The notes under the pieces: model-generated
The model's input: only the letters and a program-made list of their open reading frames with translations
The model's database searches: none
What the model was told of the DNA's origin: nothing
Made by a program: the position numbers and the translations under genes
Shown here: positions 29,821 through 40,191 of the stretch, in pieces
Numbering within the stretch: position 1 is the first letter of the stretch
How the letters are laid out: every line of letters begins with the position of its first letter
NCBI RefSeq assembly: GCF_008107695.1
Contig: NZ_VIRG01000036.1
Span: 310,001 to 374,000, forward strand
Source of the DNA: Stappia sp. BW2
GTDB taxonomy: Bacteria; Pseudomonadota; Alphaproteobacteria; Rhizobiales; Stappiaceae
Length of the DNA: 64,000 nucleotides
Direction: 5' to 3'

Positions 29821-31347
29821 ATGGCAGACCACCAGCTGCAGGCCCTGTCGGACGCCTTTCAGACAATCGACATCGCCGACGAACACGGCACGCGTCGCCT
29901 TGCCAACGACATCGCGATGGTCCTGAAGCCCGGTGATGTCATTTGCCTTTCGGGCGATCTGGGCGCCGGCAAGTCCACCTTTACCCGGGCCCTCATCCGC
30001 GCCTTTGCCGGCGAGCCCGAACTGGAAGTGCCGAGCCCGACCTTCACGCTCGTGCAGACCTATGAATTCGACCGTTTCGATCTTTCCCACTTCGATCTCT
30101 ACCGCCTTGAAGAGCCGGAAGAACTGGAAGAACTCGGACTGGACGATCTTCTGGAAACGGGCGCCGCGCTGATCGAATGGCCTGAGAAGGCGGATGATCT
30201 GCTGCCCGGCAATGCCCTCTGGATCCAGATCACCCAGCCGACAGAAGCTGAAGACCAGCGCCGGTTCAGCCTCTATTCGGACGATCCCCTCTGGCCGAGC
30301 CGCATCGGGCAAAGTCTTGCAACGCGGTCCTTTCTGGGCGCGGCAGGCGTACCGGAGGCCGAGCGGCGTTTTCTGGCGGGTGATGCGTCCCTGCGCACGT
30401 TTGAGACAGTCACGACAGGAACTTCGACGGCCGTTTTGATGCGCTGGCCGTTTAACGGAGACGCAGTGCCGGAAGCGGTCCGCTCCTACATGGAAAAAGT
30501 CCATCTGGCACGGGACTGCCGGGCGATTGTCGCCGTGGGAACGGAACTCCGTAACCATGGCCTTCGCGCTCCGGACCTTCTGGCAAGCGATCTGGACAAC
30601 GGGTTGATCCTGTCGTCCGACCTAGGCCGGGAAACCATCGTGGTAGACGGCAAACCGGTGCGCGAAAGATACCTTGCCGCTGTCGACGTTCTGGCGAAGA
30701 TGCATGGTGAGGTCTGGCCGAAAACGGTCTCGCTCGCCGATGGTGGGCATTATCAGGTGCCGGACTATTCATCCGACGCGCTTGTGGCCGAAGCAGCCCT
30801 GTTTCTGGACTGGTATGTTCCGAAGGTGACCGGAAAGCCCGCGGACGAGACCACGCGCTCGGAATTCGAACGGCTTTGGCGGAATGCGCTGGAAGGCATA
30901 AGGGATGCCCAGATGGGGTGGCTTTTGCGCGATTTCCATTCGCCAAACCTGCTGTGGCAGGAAGGGGCGCAAGGGACTGACAGGGTTGGCCTGATCGATT
31001 TCCAGGACACGGTCTATGGACCGGTTGCCTATGATGTTGCCTCCCTGCTGCTGGACGCCCGCACGGACATCGACATCGCTCTGGAAACCGAGCTTAACGA
31101 TGCCTATGTGTCGGCAAGAAAAATGCAGTCTGCAGAGTTCGACGAAGCAGGCTTCTCGAGGGCCTATGCGGTCATGGCAGCGCAGCGGGTTTCCAAGATC
31201 CTCGGCATCTTTGTTCGCCTGGCCGAGCGCGATGGCAAGTCGGCTTACTTGAGCCATTTGCCGCGCATGTTAGGCTATCTCGACCGGGCGCTTGACAGGC
31301 CGTTCCTGTCGGATTTGAAAGACTGGTACGCACGCTACCGGCACTGA
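29821..31347 (+). CDS. TsaE-AmgK fusion: tRNA t6A ATPase plus sugar kinase
   Basis: A 508-residue two-domain protein. The N-terminal 155 residues are TsaE, the ATPase that assists TsaB/TsaD in making t6A37 of tRNA (GDLGAGKSTFTRALI at 45-59, PSPTFTLVQTYE, HFDLYRL). The C-terminal part (about 165-508) is an APH-fold kinase like AmgK, which phosphorylates MurNAc/GlcNAc at the anomeric position: DFHSPNLLW with catalytic Asp373, and LIDFQDTVYGPVAYDVASLL for metal binding. murU follows, completing the MurNAc-1-P to UDP-MurNAc recycling pair. Both domains look intact. Confidence 0.93.
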   Translation: MADHQLQALSDAFQTIDIADEHGTRRLANDIAMVLKPGDVICLSGDLGAGKSTFTRALIRAFAGEPELEVPSPTFTLVQTYEFDRFDLSHFDLYRLEEPEELEELGLDDLLETGAALIEWPEKADDLLPGNALWIQITQPTEAEDQRRFSLYSDDPLWPSRIGQSLATRSFLGAAGVPEAERRFLAGDASLRTFETVTTGTSTAVLMRWPFNGDAVPEAVRSYMEKVHLARDCRAIVAVGTELRNHGLRAPDLLASDLDNGLILSSDLGRETIVVDGKPVRERYLAAVDVLAKMHGEVWPKTVSLADGGHYQVPDYSSDALVAEAALFLDWYVPKVTGKPADETTRSEFERLWRNALEGIRDAQMGWLLRDFHSPNLLWQEGAQGTDRVGLIDFQDTVYGPVAYDVASLLLDARTDIDIALETELNDAYVSARKMQSAEFDEAGFSRAYAVMAAQRVSKILGIFVRLAERDGKSAYLSHLPRMLGYLDRALDRPFLSDLKDWYARYRH

Positions 31348-31386
31348 ACGCGCCGCGTTCAACCGGCTGCACATTTGAGATTGAAT

Positions 31387-32121
31387 ATGACAGACAAGCG
31401 GTTTCGCCCTTCCAAAGCCATGATCCTGGCCGCCGGCCTCGGCAAGCGTATGCGCCCCTTGACGGCGACGACGCCGAAGCCGCTGATAGAGGTCAACGGC
31501 CAGGCGCTGATCGACCACGGCATGGACCGGCTCGCCGCTGCGGGTGTGGAGTCCTGTGTCGTCAACGTGCATTACCTTGCAGATCTGGTCGAGGTTCACG
31601 TCCGTCGCCGCCCCGATATGGAAATCCTGATTTCCGACGAGCGCGAACAGCTTCTGGAAACCGGCGGCGGCATCAAGAAGGCCCTACCACTGCTGGGTGG
31701 GGAGCCTTTCTTCCAGCTCAATGCCGATACCTGCTACTGGATCGAAGGCGTCAAGCCGAACCTCGAACATATGATCGAAGCCTGGGACGAGAGCCGCATG
31801 GACGCGCTGCTTCTGGTCGCCGAAACGGTGAAGGCGGTAGGCTATTCCGGCCGTGGCGATTTCGACATGGCCAAGGATGGGGCCCTGACGCGGCGCTTGG
31901 AAAAGGGTGTCACGCCCTTTGCCTATGCAGGCGCCACCATCCTGCACCCGCGCCTGTTCGAAGATGCCCCGGAAGGGCCGTTCTCCATGAACAGTCTTTT
32001 TGACAAGGCCATTGAAGCCGGGCGTCTTTACGGCGTTCAGATGGAAGGCCTGTGGCTGCATATCGGGACGCCGGACGCGATCCGCGATGCCGAATACGCC
32101 GTGCGCGAGAGTGCCGCCTGA
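31387..32121 (+). CDS. murU: MurU-type nucleotidyltransferase (MurNAc-1-P uridylyltransferase)
   Basis: A 244-residue sugar-1-phosphate nucleotidyltransferase with the signature MILAAGLGKRMRPLTATTPKPL and the metal site LNADTCYWIEG. With the AmgK domain upstream it would convert recycled MurNAc to UDP-MurNAc, bypassing de novo synthesis. The ATG at 31387 is chosen over a TTG at 31375. It stops 2 bases before addB, so the genes are co-transcribed. Confidence 0.88.
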   Translation: MTDKRFRPSKAMILAAGLGKRMRPLTATTPKPLIEVNGQALIDHGMDRLAAAGVESCVVNVHYLADLVEVHVRRRPDMEILISDEREQLLETGGGIKKALPLLGGEPFFQLNADTCYWIEGVKPNLEHMIEAWDESRMDALLLVAETVKAVGYSGRGDFDMAKDGALTRRLEKGVTPFAYAGATILHPRLFEDAPEGPFSMNSLFDKAIEAGRLYGVQMEGLWLHIGTPDAIRDAEYAVRESAA

Positions 32122-32123
32122 GG

Positions 32124-35100
32124 ATGGCCCGCAGCGCGCGCCTCTGGTCTGTCCCGCCGTCCGTCCCATTTCTGAAAACGCTGGTCGACACCCTGCTCGA
32201 CGGCACCTTGATCCCCGGCTTTCGTCCGCTGGACGATCCGCTGCTGCTGCCGTCGGTCACGCTGTATCTGCCGACACGCCGTGCAGCGCGCCTGCTGCCT
32301 GAACTTTTCCAGCAGCGGTTCGATGGCCGGCCGGTTCTGCTGCCTGCCATCCGCCCGGTGGGCGATGCCGATGAGGACGCCCAGAGCCTGACCGCCAACG
32401 CCGATCTGGAACCCTTGCCGCCAGCGATGCCCCTTCTGGAACGCCATCTGGCGATGACGCGGCTGGTGAAGGCCTGGAAGGGCATGCTGCGCCGGGAAGC
32501 CCTCAGCCTCAGGTCCGATGAGCCTCTTGGCCTTCCGGCCTCGACGGCCGACGCCGCCTGGCTGGCGGCGGATTTGCTGACACTGATGGACGAGGTCGAG
32601 ACGGAAGAAGCCGACTGGTCGGAGCTGTCCGGTCTGGTGCCGGAGGATCATGCCCGGTACTGGCAGATCACGCTCGATTTCCTCCAGATCGTGCGCGAGG
32701 CCTGGCCGGCGCATCTCGCCGAACTGAAGATGATGGACCCGAAGGCTCGCCGGTCCGCGCTGATCCGGCGGGAGGCCGAGCGCCTGGAAAGGACACCTCC
32801 GCACGGCCCGGTTATTGTCGCGGGCGTCACCGGCTCCGTTCCGGCCACTGCGGAACTGCTGAAAGTGGTGTCGAGGCTGGAAGCCGGTGTCGTTGTTCTG
32901 CCGGGGTTGGACCGGCATCTGGACAACCGCTCCTGGGCAGTTCTCGGACAGAGGACCGGCAAGGCGTCCACGCGCAAGGGTGTGGCGCCAGCGGGCACGG
33001 CAACCTTGCCGTCCCATCCGCAATATTCGCTGAAGCAGTTGCTTGACCGTTTGGGAGCTGCGCGGGAAGAGGTCGCAACGCTTGGGCCAGACCCGGACCA
33101 GGGCCTCCTGTTGCGCGAGGAACTTGTCTCCGAAGCGCTCCGCCCGGCCGACACCTCCGATGGCTGGACAGCTTATCTGGACAGCCGTTCGGAAACGGAC
33201 AGGGCGAAGGCTCTCGAAGGCGTCTCGATCATGACCGCCCGCAACGAGGCAGACGAAGCCTTGAGCGTGGCGATTGCCTTGCGTGAAGCCATCGAGCGTC
33301 AGGAAAGCGCAGCGCTGATTTCGCCGGACCGCATGCTGACGCGCCGGGTCGCAGCCGAGCTTGCCCGCTGGAACATCCAGGTCGACGACAGTGCCGGCCG
33401 CCCGCTCGATCAGACCGCACCGGCGATCCTTGCGATCCTGGCCGCGAAACTCGCGCTCGGTGGCTGCGAGCCGATCGATCTTCTGGCGCTGCTGAAACAT
33501 CCGCTGACACGGCTTGGCCTGCCGGTGAAGGACATTCGGTCTGCCGCCCGTGCGCTGGAGCGTGGTGTCGTCCGCGGGCCGCGCGCCCGGCCGGGTACCG
33601 CAGGCTTGCGTCTGGCTGTCGAGGCAAGCCGGGAAGAGGTGGGCAAGGCCCACACGCCGCGCTGGAAGAAGATCCACGACGAAGACTGGGACGTCATCGG
33701 GAACCTGGTCGACCGGCTGGCCCTTGCGGTGAAGCCACTGGAAGAGCTCGCCGAGGAAAGCGGAACGATCCTGTTGACCGATCTCGCCCGGCGCCATGTC
33801 GAGGTGATCGAAGCAATCTCGATTGACCACGAAGGCTCGGTGGCGGAACTCTATTCCGGCGAGGCGGGCGAGGCTTTGGCCCAGTTCCTGACCGGGCTTC
33901 TGGAAGCAAGCTCAAGCGGTCTGGAAATTCCTCCCGGCGAATGGCCATCCGTTCTGCCCGCGCTGATGTCCGGTCAAGCTGTGCGGCGCAGGCTGCCTGG
34001 CGACCAGAGGGTACAGATCCTTGGCCCCATGGAAGCACGGCTTCAGGCCTTCGATTTCGCCATCCTGGGCGGCCTCAACGAAGGGATCTGGCCGCAGCGT
34101 ACCCGGAACGACCCGTGGCTGAACCGGCCAATGAAACGCGACATGGGGCTGGAGCCGCCAGAACGCCGACTAGGTTCGGCTGCACATGATTTCGCGCAAG
34201 GCATGGGCGCGCGGCGTGTCCTTCTTTCACGTGCCGCCCGCTCCGACGGCGCGCCCACTGTTGCGTCCCGCTGGCTGCAACGTCTGACGACGCTTGCCGG
34301 GCCGGATCTGACGAAGAAGCTGGAAGCGCAAGGTCGGGTCTATTCCGCCCTGGCTGCCCAGCTTGACCGGCCGGAAGGCGCGGTACGGCCTGCGTCCCGT
34401 CCCCATCCGCGTCCTCCTCTGGCTGCGCGCCCGAAGTCGCTCTCGATCACGGAAATCGAGCGCCTCATCCGTGATCCCTATGCAATTTTCGCCCGTCATG
34501 TCCTTGAGTTGCAGCTGGTGGATCCGATTGGAGGGGAACCGGGGGCAGCCGACAAGGGCAATCTCGTTCACGACGCGCTCGCCGACTTCCTGCTGACCTG
34601 GACCGGCCCTTTTGACGACAGCGCCGTCAAGGCCCTGACGGAAATCGGTGAAGAGCTGTTCGAGCCGCTCGATGCCTTTCCGGCGATACGGGCCCTCTGG
34701 TGGCCGCGCTTCCAGAAGATTGCGGCGGGCTTCGTTGCCTATGAAGCAAGACGCTCACAACACGTCAATCAGCGGTTCCTGGAAATCGGCGGCGGTGTGG
34801 AGATAAAGCTGCCCGGCTTCGATTTCCGCCTGCGCGGCCGGGCGGACCGGATCGACCTTCTGACTGGTGGTGGGCTTTCGGTGGTCGATTACAAGACAGG
34901 CCAAGTGCCTTCGCAAAAGCAGGTCGACGCATTGCTGTCGCCGCAATTGCCTCTGGAAGCTGCGATGATCCGGCGGTTCGGGTTCAAGGATGTGCCAGCG
35001 GATGCACCGATTTCCGAGCTTTTGTATCTGCAGCTCAAAGGCGGCAGCGAACCGGTGATCGAAGCGCCGCGAAACCCCAAGGACACGGCGCTGGAAGATC

Positions 35101-35270
35101 TGGTGGAAGATGCCTGGAAACGGCTGGAACAGTTGATCGCCCACTATGTCAGGGAAGATATCGGCTACCTCTCCCGCGCCCGTGTCATGCGCGAACGACA
35201 GATGGGCGGTGATTACGATCATCTTGCCAGAACACAGGAATGGGCACTTGGATCGGAGGAGCCGTCATGA
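32124..35270 (+). CDS. addB: Double-strand break repair helicase-nuclease subunit AddB
   Basis: A 1048-residue partner of AddA in the alphaproteobacterial RecBCD counterpart. The start MARSARLWSVPPSVPFLKTLVD is typical of alphaproteobacterial AddB; there is no canonical Walker A in the first 100 residues, as known for this subgroup. The C-terminal PD-(D/E)xK nuclease is visible (SITEIERLIRDPYAIFARHVL, GNLVHDALADF, LRGRADRIDLL, VVDYKTG). The stop overlaps the addA ATG by four bases. Confidence 0.95.
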   Translation: MARSARLWSVPPSVPFLKTLVDTLLDGTLIPGFRPLDDPLLLPSVTLYLPTRRAARLLPELFQQRFDGRPVLLPAIRPVGDADEDAQSLTANADLEPLPPAMPLLERHLAMTRLVKAWKGMLRREALSLRSDEPLGLPASTADAAWLAADLLTLMDEVETEEADWSELSGLVPEDHARYWQITLDFLQIVREAWPAHLAELKMMDPKARRSALIRREAERLERTPPHGPVIVAGVTGSVPATAELLKVVSRLEAGVVVLPGLDRHLDNRSWAVLGQRTGKASTRKGVAPAGTATLPSHPQYSLKQLLDRLGAAREEVATLGPDPDQGLLLREELVSEALRPADTSDGWTAYLDSRSETDRAKALEGVSIMTARNEADEALSVAIALREAIERQESAALISPDRMLTRRVAAELARWNIQVDDSAGRPLDQTAPAILAILAAKLALGGCEPIDLLALLKHPLTRLGLPVKDIRSAARALERGVVRGPRARPGTAGLRLAVEASREEVGKAHTPRWKKIHDEDWDVIGNLVDRLALAVKPLEELAEESGTILLTDLARRHVEVIEAISIDHEGSVAELYSGEAGEALAQFLTGLLEASSSGLEIPPGEWPSVLPALMSGQAVRRRLPGDQRVQILGPMEARLQAFDFAILGGLNEGIWPQRTRNDPWLNRPMKRDMGLEPPERRLGSAAHDFAQGMGARRVLLSRAARSDGAPTVASRWLQRLTTLAGPDLTKKLEAQGRVYSALAAQLDRPEGAVRPASRPHPRPPLAARPKSLSITEIERLIRDPYAIFARHVLELQLVDPIGGEPGAADKGNLVHDALADFLLTWTGPFDDSAVKALTEIGEELFEPLDAFPAIRALWWPRFQKIAAGFVAYEARRSQHVNQRFLEIGGGVEIKLPGFDFRLRGRADRIDLLTGGGLSVVDYKTGQVPSQKQVDALLSPQLPLEAAMIRRFGFKDVPADAPISELLYLQLKGGSEPVIEAPRNPKDTALEDLVEDAWKRLEQLIAHYVREDIGYLSRARVMRERQMGGDYDHLARTQEWALGSEEPS

Positions 35271-38200
35271 GCTTTCAGATCCCCGAGGTGACCAGACAGC
35301 GGCAGGATCTTGCCTCCCGCCCGCGGGCCTCTGCCTGGGTGAGTGCCAATGCCGGGTCGGGCAAGACCTTCGTGCTGTCCCGCCGTGTGGTGCGGCTGCT
35401 GCTCGACGGCACTGATCCCTCCCGCATTCTGGCCCTGACCTTCACCAAGGCGGCGGCCGCCGAAATGGCGACCCGCGTCTTCAAGATCCTCGGCGAATGG
35501 GTCACCAAGGATGATGAAGCACTCGCAGGCGAATTGCAGGACATAGAAGGCCGCAAGCCCGATGCCGCGCGTCTGGCCATGGCGCGCCGTCTGTTTGCCC
35601 GCGCGCTGGAAACGCCGGGCGGGCTGAAGATCCAGACCATCCACGGCTTCTGCGAATCTCTTTTGCACCAGTTTCCGCTGGAGGCGAATGTCGCCGGCCA
35701 TTTTGCCGTGCTCGACGACCGGGTGGCGGCGGAACTCATGGCAGCTTCGCGCGCCACCGTGCTGCATGTTGCCGAGACCGAGCCGGACAGCGCTTTCGGC
35801 AGGGCGCTTGCGTCTGTCATCGATCTGATGAGCGACGGCGGCGCCCAGAAGGCGCTGGACGAATTGATCCAGAGCCGCGATGCCTTCCGCCGCTGGACGG
35901 TCGATGCCGGCGATCTGGAAACCGCTCTTGCGGAACTGGCCGAGCTTCTGGAAACCGATCCCGAGCTACGGTTGGCGGACTTCGACAAACAATTCCGAAG
36001 CGCTTGCCCGCTCGATCTGAACACCTGTCTTGCCTATGCCGAAGCCCTGCGCACCGGCACAAAGACCGATCAGGCGCGTGCGGACGATCTCGTTGCTGCG
36101 GCCAAGCTCACCGGCAGTGCCGCTTTCCGCGAAGCCTGGCAGGCGATCTTTCTGACCGCCAAGCTTGAGCCGCGCAAGTCGCTCGCCACCAAGAAGGTCG
36201 CTGAGGCGTTCCCCCAGATGCTTGAAGCGCTGGAAGCCGAACAACAGCGCCTGATGGAGCTGCTGGACCAGCGCCGCAAGGTGGCAACCTATGAGGGGAC
36301 CTCCTCGCTGCTGCGACTGGCCGATGCCGTGATCGGTCACTACGAACGTGCCAAGATTGCCCGCGGCTATCTCGACTTCGAGGATCTGGTGGTCAAGACG
36401 GCAACGCTGTTGCAGAAGTCGGACGCAGCGCTCTGGGTGCAATACAAGCTTGACCAGGGGCTCGATCATATCCTCGTCGACGAAGCCCAGGACACCAGCC
36501 CGCGCCAGTGGGAGGTGGTGACCTCGCTGGCCTCGGAATTCTTCGCCGGGACCGGCGCGAGAGACAGGGTGCGCACGTTGTTTGCGGTAGGCGACGAAAA
36601 ACAGTCGATCTACTCGTTCCAAGGGGCCGTCCCGGCCTATTTCGATGCCATGCGCCGGTCTTTCTCCGGCAAGGCCAAGGCGGCCGAACTGGAGTTCCAT
36701 TCGGTCAATCTGCAACTTTCCTTCCGCTCCACACCGGATGTGCTGGGGGCGGTCGACAAGGTGTTCCACGACGAAAGTGCCCACAGAGGCCTTTCACAGG
36801 ACGTGAAAGCACCGGTTCATGAAGCCATCCGGCGGGACCCGGGGATCGTCGATCTGTGGCCTCTGGAGGCCGAAGCCGAGATCGAGGAGCCGGACGACTG
36901 GCGGCAGCCGATTGACCATGTCGGCTCGGGCAGCCCGATGCTGAAGGTGGCAAGGCGTATCGCGGCCGAAATCGCCCAGTGGATGCGCGACGGCACGGCA
37001 GATCCCGGTGACGTGATGATCCTCGTGCGCAAGCGCGGACCTTTTGTCGAAGCGCTCAACCGCGAACTGAAGGAGCTGGACATTCCGGCTGCCGGCAGTG
37101 ACCGCCTTGTGCTGACGGACCATATCGCGGTTCAGGATCTCGCTGCCCTCGGCCGCTTCCTGCTGCTGCCGGAAGACGACCTGTCGCTTGCCTGCGTGTT
37201 GAAGAGCCCCCTGTTCGACCTGACGGACGACGACCTGCTGGAGGTTGCCCGGGAAACGCCGGAAAAGGTGCGGCCCGGAACGCTGTGGCAGATGCTGGTG
37301 AAACGGTCCGACACCTCTGACAAGTGGAAGGCTGTCCGCGCAAAGCTGGAAGACTGGCGCGCACGAGCCGACTTCGTGCCGCCTTACGAATTCTATGCCC
37401 GCCTTCTGGGGGCTGATGGCGGCCGGAAGGCCTTCCGCGCCCGGCTCGGGGTGGAAGTCGACGACGTTCTGGACGAGTTCCTGGCGCTCACCATCGCCTA
37501 TGAGCAATCCGGCACGCCGGGCCTGGAAGGCTTTCTTGCCTGGATGGCAGCGGCACCGACCGAGATCAAGCGCGAGCTGACCAACACCAAGGGCATGGTT
37601 CGCATCATGACCGTGCATGGATCCAAGGGGCTGGAAGCGCGGATCGTCGTCCTGGTCGATCCGGGTGCGCCCCCGGTCAGTGCGATCCACGATCCGGCCT
37701 TCCTGCCGCGCAAACGCCTGGAAAACGATCTGCTGCCTCCGGCTCTGGTCTGGCTGCCGCCCAAGGCAGACCGGACACCCTGGCACGATGCGGCGGTGGA
37801 AGCCCTGCGGGATGCGCAGGAGGAAGAGTATCGGCGCCTCTTGTATGTGGCGCTGACCCGCGCCGAAGACAGGCTGATCGTCTGCGGCTGGGAACCGAAA
37901 CGCGGCGCCCACGAGAACTGCTGGTACTCCATGGTCTCGCGGGCATTGAAACCCGAGGCACGTGAGCTGACCGAAAGGGATGGGTCCGTTTCCGCCTGGC
38001 GCTGGCAGAAGGAAGGAGCCACTGCTGAGCCGGAGACAGGTGGCGCCGTGCACAGGTCTGAAGAGCCGCCCAGCGAGGAACGTCCGCTGCCGGACTGGCT
38101 CTCCACCCCTGTCCGCCCACTTCCCAAGAAGAAGCGCCTTCAGCCCTCGAGGGCTTTTGAGGCGATGGAGGAAAAGGAAGGTATCGAGCCGGTGCCTGCG

Positions 38201-38773
38201 GTCTCCCGTCTGCAGGCCGGCAGGGACCTCGCGTCCTGGCCGCTGGAGCGTGGTCGTTTGATTCACCGCCTTCTGGAACTGTTGCCGGACATTGCCGAAG
38301 ACGAACGCATAGCCGCATCGGAGGCCTATCTGAAACAGGCCCTCAAACCGGAATTCGCGGACCGAAGTCCCCACCTTCTGCGCGAGGTGGCGGCGATCTT
38401 GGACATGCCGGAATTCGAGACCCTGTTTTGCGGTCATGCCCGCGCCGAAGTTCCGCTGGTCGGGACGATTCGGGCAAGCGATGGCACGGAAGTCGAGATC
38501 TCCGGCCAGATCGACCGGCTCGTGGTTGAGGATAACCGGGTGGTGATTGTGGATTACAAGACCAATTTCCATCCGCCGGCGACAGTTGCTGAAATCCCGC
38601 TCGAGTACCGCGCACAGCTTTGTGTTTACAGGGAAATGCTGAAGCAGATTTATCCGGGCAGGGAGATTTCCGCCCAGCTTCTGTGGACCGCGGTGCCGAG
38701 CCTGATGGAAATCCCCGAAAAGGTGCTCGAAGAAACCTTCGCCGGACTGCGTCCTGACGGCACATCGGGTTGA
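35267..38773 (+). CDS. addA: Double-strand break repair helicase-nuclease subunit AddA
   Basis: UvrD-like helicase with C-terminal nuclease, 1168 residues, that resects double-strand ends and loads RecA. Motif I SANAGSGKTFVLSRRV, motif Ia ALTFTKAAAAEM, Walker B ILVDEAQDTSPRQW, motif III VGDEKQSIYSFQGA, motif V MTVHGSKGLEA, motif VI LLYVALTRAEDRLIVCGW, and the nuclease GQIDRLV plus VIVDYKTN are all present. GGAGGA precedes the ATG at 35267, which overlaps addB. Confidence 0.96.
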   Translation: MSFQIPEVTRQRQDLASRPRASAWVSANAGSGKTFVLSRRVVRLLLDGTDPSRILALTFTKAAAAEMATRVFKILGEWVTKDDEALAGELQDIEGRKPDAARLAMARRLFARALETPGGLKIQTIHGFCESLLHQFPLEANVAGHFAVLDDRVAAELMAASRATVLHVAETEPDSAFGRALASVIDLMSDGGAQKALDELIQSRDAFRRWTVDAGDLETALAELAELLETDPELRLADFDKQFRSACPLDLNTCLAYAEALRTGTKTDQARADDLVAAAKLTGSAAFREAWQAIFLTAKLEPRKSLATKKVAEAFPQMLEALEAEQQRLMELLDQRRKVATYEGTSSLLRLADAVIGHYERAKIARGYLDFEDLVVKTATLLQKSDAALWVQYKLDQGLDHILVDEAQDTSPRQWEVVTSLASEFFAGTGARDRVRTLFAVGDEKQSIYSFQGAVPAYFDAMRRSFSGKAKAAELEFHSVNLQLSFRSTPDVLGAVDKVFHDESAHRGLSQDVKAPVHEAIRRDPGIVDLWPLEAEAEIEEPDDWRQPIDHVGSGSPMLKVARRIAAEIAQWMRDGTADPGDVMILVRKRGPFVEALNRELKELDIPAAGSDRLVLTDHIAVQDLAALGRFLLLPEDDLSLACVLKSPLFDLTDDDLLEVARETPEKVRPGTLWQMLVKRSDTSDKWKAVRAKLEDWRARADFVPPYEFYARLLGADGGRKAFRARLGVEVDDVLDEFLALTIAYEQSGTPGLEGFLAWMAAAPTEIKRELTNTKGMVRIMTVHGSKGLEARIVVLVDPGAPPVSAIHDPAFLPRKRLENDLLPPALVWLPPKADRTPWHDAAVEALRDAQEEEYRRLLYVALTRAEDRLIVCGWEPKRGAHENCWYSMVSRALKPEARELTERDGSVSAWRWQKEGATAEPETGGAVHRSEEPPSEERPLPDWLSTPVRPLPKKKRLQPSRAFEAMEEKEGIEPVPAVSRLQAGRDLASWPLERGRLIHRLLELLPDIAEDERIAASEAYLKQALKPEFADRSPHLLREVAAILDMPEFETLFCGHARAEVPLVGTIRASDGTEVEISGQIDRLVVEDNRVVIVDYKTNFHPPATVAEIPLEYRAQLCVYREMLKQIYPGREISAQLLWTAVPSLMEIPEKVLEETFAGLRPDGTSG

Positions 38774-38858
38774 CGGCAGGCCTTCGGCTTCCTACGTTCT
38801 TGCCAACTGACGCGCTTACATCGGGTAGGCGCGCTCCTGAGACCTACGAGATCTAGTT

Positions 38859-39179
38859 ATGGCTACCACACAAGTTACCGACTCTTCCTTCGAAGCCGAA
38901 GTTCTGAAATCCGACGCACCGGTCGTGGTCGACTTCTGGGCCGAATGGTGCGGTCCGTGTAAGATGATTGCCCCGGCTCTTGAAGAAATCTCCGAGGAGA
39001 TGGACGGCCAGGTGAAGATCACCAAGCTCAACATCGACGAGAACCAGGACATGGCCATGAAATACGGCGTCCGGTCCATTCCGATGCTGATCCTGTTCAA
39101 GGATGGTGAGCCGATGGCAACCCAGATCGGTGCCGCGCCGAAAGGCAAGCTCTCCGATTGGATCAAGAGCGCCCTTTAA
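38859..39179 (+). CDS. trxA: Thioredoxin
   Basis: A 106-residue cytosolic thioredoxin with the redox site WCGPCK (Cys31, Cys34), the cis-proline loop [10 protein letters not shown] and no signal peptide. It reduces protein disulfides with electrons from thioredoxin reductase. It lies 85 bases after addA, the usual position in Rhizobiales. Confidence 0.97.
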   Translation: MATTQVTDSSFEAEVLKSDAPVVVDFWAEWCGPCKMIAPALEEISEEMDGQVKITKLNIDENQDMAMKYGVRSIPMLILFKDGEPMATQIGAAPKGKLSDWIKSAL

Positions 39180-39229
39180 CAGCGACAAGAGTCTGCGGCT
39201 GACCGGCTGCGGTTCATATGAGCGCATCC

Positions 39230-39255
39230 GGCGGGTAAGCGAAAGCCTATCCGCC
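39230..39255 (+). terminator. Hairpin with GAAA loop between trxA and grpE
   Basis: GGCGGGTAAGC, tetraloop GAAA, GCCTATCCGCC: an 11-position stem with one G-U and one mismatch, followed by GATCCTCTTT. It is probably the trxA terminator, though the T run is poor. Confidence 0.5.
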
Positions 39256-39263
39256 GATCCTCT

Positions 39264-39291
39264 TTGAAAAATCCTCAACCGGTCGTATAAG
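39264..39291 (+). promoter_or_regulatory. Candidate grpE promoter
   Basis: TTGAAA, a 16-base spacer and TATAAG about 35 bases before the grpE ATG. It fits a housekeeping sigma factor; a clear heat-shock (RpoH) -10 is not evident. Confidence 0.5.
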
Positions 39292-39324
39292 CACCCGCAA
39301 ACAGTCTGAGCAAACGGATCATTC

Positions 39325-39948
39325 ATGAGCGACGAAAACAAAACCCCGGAAGAGCAGCCGGCAGAAGCAACGCCGGAAACTGCAGCAGCGGAACAGCCGG
39401 AAGCTGTAGAGGCCGCCGGTGTAGATCCGATCGAAGTTCTGCAAGCTGAAAACGCGGAACTGAAGGACCGTGCGCTTCGTGTCATGGCGGAAATGGAAAA
39501 CCTGCGCCGCCGCACGGAAAAGGAAGTCAAGGATGCCCGCCAGTACGCAGTGTCCGGCTTCGCCCGTGACATGCTGACGGTCTCCGACAACCTGCGCCGC
39601 GCGCTTGAAGCATTGCCGGAAGACGACCGCAAGAACGCCGACGCGGGTGTTGCTTCGCTGATTGAAGGCGTTGAGATGATTGAGCGCGATCTGCTCAACC
39701 AGCTTGAAAAGAACGGTGTCAAGAAGCTGGACCCAGAAGGCCAGAAGTTCGATCCGAACTTCCACCAGGCGATGTTCGAAGTGCCGAACACCGAAGTGCC
39801 GAACAACACCGTGGTACAGGTGATGCAAGCCGGCTACGTCATTGGCGAGCGCGTGCTGCGCCCGGCCATGGTCGGCGTTTCCAAGGGCGGTCCGAAGGAT
39901 GTAGCAGCAACGGCGGAAGCCGGGCAGACAGTCGACAAGAACGCCTGA
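39325..39948 (+). CDS. grpE: Nucleotide exchange factor GrpE
   Basis: Co-chaperone that releases ADP from DnaK, 207 residues. An acidic disordered N-terminus (1-about 40) is followed by a coiled coil ([26 protein letters not shown]) and the C-terminal beta domain with the signature [14 protein letters not shown] and [19 protein letters not shown]. It is a stand-alone gene with its own terminator; hrcA and dnaK are not adjacent. Confidence 0.96.
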   Translation: MSDENKTPEEQPAEATPETAAAEQPEAVEAAGVDPIEVLQAENAELKDRALRVMAEMENLRRRTEKEVKDARQYAVSGFARDMLTVSDNLRRALEALPEDDRKNADAGVASLIEGVEMIERDLLNQLEKNGVKKLDPEGQKFDPNFHQAMFEVPNTEVPNNTVVQVMQAGYVIGERVLRPAMVGVSKGGPKDVAATAEAGQTVDKNA

Positions 39949-39972
39949 GGTCAACCGGCCTTATTGCTTTTG

Positions 39973-40015
39973 AAGGGGCTGCTTTCGTATCGTGCGGAGC
40001 AGCCCCTTTTCTTTG
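39973..40015 (+). terminator. Intrinsic terminator of grpE
   Basis: AAGGGGCTGCT and AGCAGCCCCTT form a perfect 11-bp stem with a 14-base loop, followed by TTCTTT. Confidence 0.88.
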
Positions 40016-40191
40016 GGCGCACCATATCAGGCGGATCTCAAAGCCGGCCGGTCAGATCCCTTCCATGGTTTTAGCGTAATTTCTTTGTCTTCAAGGGGGC
40101 GGCGCCGATCACCGGTGCGACACGCCACGGGATGACAAAGATCCGGACCTCAGGTAATGCCTTCGAGAAGACCGTGGGGCAGGGGGACGGA

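Noticed and set aside
32037-33830. 597-codon open frame on the minus strand
   Set aside because: Antisense to addB; no family features and no ribosome site.
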